Assembly: GCA_001791465.1 (NCBI GenBank)
Contig: MGER01000059.1
Coordinates: 11,100 to 26,451 of the forward strand
Direction: 5' to 3'
DNA length: 15,352 nt
Origin: Candidatus Uhrbacteria bacterium RIFCSPLOWO2_02_FULL_49_11
GTDB taxonomy: Bacteria; Patescibacteriota; Patescibacteriia; 2-02-FULL-49-11
Shown here: in pieces, positions 12,881-15,352 of the stretch
How positions within the stretch are numbered: position 1 is the stretch's first letter
How the letters are laid out: each line of letters starts with the position of its first letter
The notes under the pieces: model-generated
Database searches by the model: none
The model's input: the letters and a program-made list of their open reading frames with translations, nothing else
What the model was told of the DNA's origin: nothing
Position numbers and translations under genes: made by a program

Positions 12881-14887
12881 ATGACCTCTGCGAAATATAT
12901 GAAAATAGGGCTTAAGGCGGTTGCGGTCAGTCTGATTTTGCTTGCGTTTCCGTGGCTTGCCACTGCTGCAACAGATGACTCTTATCCGCGTTTGGCAAAT
13001 TATTACCTCACCGGGTGGATGAGCGAACAAGAAGCACAAGAGCTTTCAAAGTGGGATCTTGTGATTTTGGGATTTGAGATACCTATAAATTCTCCCACCG
13101 CGTATTCACTTCTGAAACAGCGTAATCCTCACATTAAGCTCCTCTCCTATATTGACAGTATTTCCAGATATGCGAGCCCTCCCGGATATCCCGCATCGCA
13201 TCCCCTCCGCCGACAGTATGAAGGTTCGCGCGATGAGTGGCTGTTGGAGAACGCGGAAGGGAATCATCTTAATGTGTGGCCGGGAGCGGAGCTTATGAAT
13301 CCTTCGGAGTATGTGCCACTGGTGAATGGCAAACGGTGGAATGATTATATACCGGAATTTATTGTCGCTATTCATCGAGAACAGCGAGGATGGGACGGTA
13401 TTTTTTTTGATAATGCGCTCCCCGCAATTGCATGGTTCAATAATGGGCGGATTGATATAAATAACGATGGGCAGAACGATTCGGGATCGTTCATAGATAA
13501 CGCGTGGTCAGACGGATTGAGAGCGCTCTATGCGAATGCGCGAGCGCTCGTAGGGTCCAACTATATTATTATTACGAATAGTTCGCATGAGTATGCAGAA
13601 TCACTTAATGGCAGGATGTTTGAAACCGTATTGGGTGATGAGAGGAATTGGGATGAGCAAATAGCTGCGATTCATGAAGCGTTCATAAAAAGCAACTACA
13701 AGCCGCACATGGTCGTGGTGAACGCCAATACCGCAAATACGGGAAACTGGAAAAATTGGAGAAGGTTTCGCTTTGCGTTCACCTCCACACTGCTCACTGA
13801 CGCGTATTTTAGTTATGACTACGGAGACAAATGGCACAATCAGCTATGGTGGTACGATGAATATGATGTGGATTTAGGCAATGCGATAAATAATGCATAC
13901 GCGTTGTTCGACAGCAACGGCGCTGCATTGGGTGTATGGCGCCGTGATTTTGAGAAAGGGATTACGCTGGTGAATACGACGAACGCGGCACGGACAGTGC
14001 CGTTGGGTCAGACTTTTAAAAAAATAAATGGCACGCAGGATAAAACCGTTAATAACGGTAAGGCAGTAACTCAAGTTATCCTGAATCCTTATGACGGCAT
14101 TGTGTTGCAAAAAATTGACCAGATAGCAACGCAAGAGCTGAATATCTCACAAGGTTTTGTAGCTGGGGCGAATGCGGCGTTGTATGATATTAAAACGGGT
14201 GTATCGGTGGGTAATAGAGTGTTAACGCTTCCGTCAATGCCAAAAGGCACGTTTGGTTTGACGGATGATTTGGATCGCGATGGTATAGACGAAACAATAA
14301 CGTGGAAAAATGGCGCACTGTCGCAGTACCGGAACGGACAAAGAGTATGGATTATGTACCCGTATGACAATCGCTGGCGCGGCGCGGTAAGCCTTGCATC
14401 AGGTGATCTGGACGGTGACGGTATGCGTGAAATTGTGCTTGCCGCGGGTCCTGGCGGCGGCCCTCATGTGAGGATTGTGGGATGTAACGGGAAATTATTT
14501 AACGCAGGTTTTTTCGCGGGGGACAAAAGAAGCAGAGGAGGAGCGTATATCGCTGCGTATGACATGGACGGGGACGGGACGGATGAAATTGTTGCAGGCT
14601 CGGGACGCGGCGAAGAACCATGGGTGAGGGTATTTGACGCAAAGGGGACTAGCTTAAATTCCTTTCTTGCGTATGAGCGAAATAATCAGCAGGGAGTATC
14701 AGTGGCGGTAAGTGATGTCAATAATGATAATGCAAGCGAGATATTAACGGTTACTGCAAATCGTGTTAAAGTGTATGCCTCCACAGGAATACTGTTGGGC
14801 CAATTCGTGCTCGCAAATATGGGGGAAAATGATAAAAGAGTGTTCATTCTTCAGGATGCTTTGCAAAAATGGCTTGCCGTCTATTGA
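12881..14887 (+). CDS. Secreted glycoside-hydrolase-like protein with C-terminal FG-GAP/VCBS repeats
   Basis: Secreted 668-residue protein. A second ATG at residue 7 (position 12899) begins a classic signal peptide (MKIGLKAVAVSLILLAF, then ATA-A near residue 30) and may be the true start; the first ATG would suit a leaderless transcript. Residues about 36-410 form a hydrolase-like barrel plus beta domain: FEIPINSPTAYSLL (65-78), PLVNGKRWN (146-154), GWDGIFFDN (170-178), a calcium-loop-like DINNDGQND (192-200), NGRMFE (243-248) and GITLVNTT (360-367). All are matched in the same order in the divergent lipoprotein. Residues about 425-640 carry FG-GAP repeats, with loops at DLDRDGIDE (463-471), DLDGDGMRE (509-517), DMDGDGTDE (561-569) and a degenerate DVNNDNASE (612-620), plus GPGGGPHVRI (523-532). 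Such repeats build calcium-binding beta-propeller surfaces. No LPXTG or C-terminal membrane anchor is seen. Role inferred: glycan binding or hydrolysis outside the cell. Confidence 0.78.
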   Translation: MTSAKYMKIGLKAVAVSLILLAFPWLATAATDDSYPRLANYYLTGWMSEQEAQELSKWDLVILGFEIPINSPTAYSLLKQRNPHIKLLSYIDSISRYASPPGYPASHPLRRQYEGSRDEWLLENAEGNHLNVWPGAELMNPSEYVPLVNGKRWNDYIPEFIVAIHREQRGWDGIFFDNALPAIAWFNNGRIDINNDGQNDSGSFIDNAWSDGLRALYANARALVGSNYIIITNSSHEYAESLNGRMFETVLGDERNWDEQIAAIHEAFIKSNYKPHMVVVNANTANTGNWKNWRRFRFAFTSTLLTDAYFSYDYGDKWHNQLWWYDEYDVDLGNAINNAYALFDSNGAALGVWRRDFEKGITLVNTTNAARTVPLGQTFKKINGTQDKTVNNGKAVTQVILNPYDGIVLQKIDQIATQELNISQGFVAGANAALYDIKTGVSVGNRVLTLPSMPKGTFGLTDDLDRDGIDETITWKNGALSQYRNGQRVWIMYPYDNRWRGAVSLASGDLDGDGMREIVLAAGPGGGPHVRIVGCNGKLFNAGFFAGDKRSRGGAYIAAYDMDGDGTDEIVAGSGRGEEPWVRVFDAKGTSLNSFLAYERNNQQGVSVAVSDVNNDNASEILTVTANRVKVYASTGILLGQFVLANMGENDKRVFILQDALQKWLAVY

Positions 14888-14910
14888 GTGAGCATTTTTA
14901 AAAATTAACG

Positions 14911-14937
14911 AAAAAGCGCAGAATATGCGCTTTTTTT
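14911..14937 (+). terminator. Intrinsic terminator after the FG-GAP protein gene
   Basis: AAAAAGCGCA (14911-14920) pairs with TGCGCTTTTT (14926-14935) across a 5-base GAATA loop; the GC core is AGCGCA/TGCGCT, followed by a run of T to 14937. It lies 23 bases after the stop codon at 14887. Confidence 0.85.
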
Positions 14938-14964
14938 GACAAAATAAAATAAATAGTGTAAGGT
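14936..14964 (+). promoter_or_regulatory. Promoter for the downstream GT4 gene, overlapping the terminator T-tract
   Basis: A perfect TTGACA at 14936-14941 has, after 17 bases, TAAGGT at 14959-14964 as -10 (T, A and final T match). The first two T of the -35 are the last two of the terminator tract. The predicted start is near 14971, giving a leader of about 23 bases with no Shine-Dalgarno. Confidence 0.55.
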
Positions 14965-14993
14965 GAATTTCTTTTATTTTAAGTATTTTATAT

Positions 14994-15352
14994 ATGCGGA
15001 TTGCGATGATTGGTCAAAAAGGGATTCCCTGCACCGGAGGTGGGGTGGAGCGGCATGTGGAGGAATTATCGCGGCAGTTGGTGCGGGCAGGCCATGAGGT
15101 CATGGTGTATACGCGGCCGCATTATACTGATAGAAAGCGTACGCGCTACCACGGGGTGATTCTAAAATCGCTCCCTTCGTTCCCTACAAAACATTTTGAC
15201 GCCTTGAGCCATTCGCTTTTCAGCACGCTCCACGCGATGCGCCAAGGAGTGGATATCATACATTATCATGGCATAGGGCCTTCGTTGTGCGCGCCTATCC
15301 CTAGGGTATTTGCGCCTCATATCAAAGTCATAGGCACGTTTCATTCCCAAGA
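14994..15352 (+). CDS. GT4 family glycosyltransferase, N-terminal part (runs off window)
   Basis: An open frame from ATG 14994 to the window end encodes 119 residues with no stop. It begins MRIAMIGQKGIP, followed by a GGGVERHVEELSRQL segment (16-30): the glycine-rich loop and first helix of the GT4/GT1-like glycosyltransferases of surface polysaccharide loci. VDIIHYHGIGPS then VIGTFHSQ follow, corresponding to the strand with the conserved His and the next core strand. Only the acceptor-side Rossmann domain is present; the EX7E motif would lie beyond the window. The gene has its own promoter after a terminator, so it starts a new transcription unit that may continue the glycan locus. The donor sugar cannot be inferred. 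The ATG is chosen because the first strand begins immediately after it; an in-frame ATG at 15006 would cut that strand. Confidence 0.82.
   Translation, partial: MRIAMIGQKGIPCTGGGVERHVEELSRQLVRAGHEVMVYTRPHYTDRKRTRYHGVILKSLPSFPTKHFDALSHSLFSTLHAMRQGVDIIHYHGIGPSLCAPIPRVFAPHIKVIGTFHSQ

Overview
This window is a cell-surface polysaccharide (exopolysaccharide or O-antigen-like) locus, probably from a member of the candidate phyla radiation (Patescibacteria, Parcubacteria-like). Pointers are: an FG-GAP protein with the motif GPGGGPHVRI, near absence of Shine-Dalgarno sites, tightly overlapping genes, and a run of glycosyltransferases without the sugar-nucleotide genes that usually accompany them in free-living bacteria. 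TGA is used as a stop by several genes, which argues against the code-25 lineages (Gracilibacteria, Absconditabacteria). The lineage call is inference; no rRNA or marker gene is present.

Layout. Positions 2-2016 (+) hold a Wzz-like chain-length protein (5' end probably outside the window) and, by an ATGA overlap, a CelD/BcsL-type GNAT acyltransferase. Positions 2009-8512 (-) hold a compact five-gene operon, read in the order O-antigen polymerase/ligase, GT2, GT2-CelD fusion, polysaccharide deacetylase, DegT-like aminotransferase; every junction overlaps or is 2 bases apart. The operon ends by running 8 bases into the oppositely oriented acyltransferase gene. At 8583-8633 two divergent promoters overlap at their -10 boxes, one for this operon and one for a rightward pair of GT4 glycosyltransferases (8680-11192). 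Positions 11193-11458 carry a strikingly structured palindromic element. Positions 11459-14887 contain two divergently transcribed, full-length paralogous glycoside-hydrolase-like proteins: a putative lipoprotein (-) and a secreted protein with C-terminal FG-GAP repeats (+). An intrinsic terminator whose T-tract runs into the next promoter separates them from a third GT4 gene (14994 to the window end), which is cut off.

How the genes may work together (inference): cytoplasmic GT2 and GT4 enzymes assemble repeat units on a lipid carrier, the Wzy-like protein polymerises them outside the membrane, the Wzz-like protein sets chain length, and the deacetylase and CelD-type enzymes change the acyl decoration. 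The two secreted hydrolase-like proteins could trim, release or bind the finished glycan.

The most interesting items are the divergent hydrolase pair, in which the lipoprotein gene looks foreign (higher GC, the only strong Shine-Dalgarno); the GT2-CelD fusion beside its GT2 paralogue; the shared divergent promoter region; and two palindromic elements, one at a gene-gene overlap and one between convergent genes.
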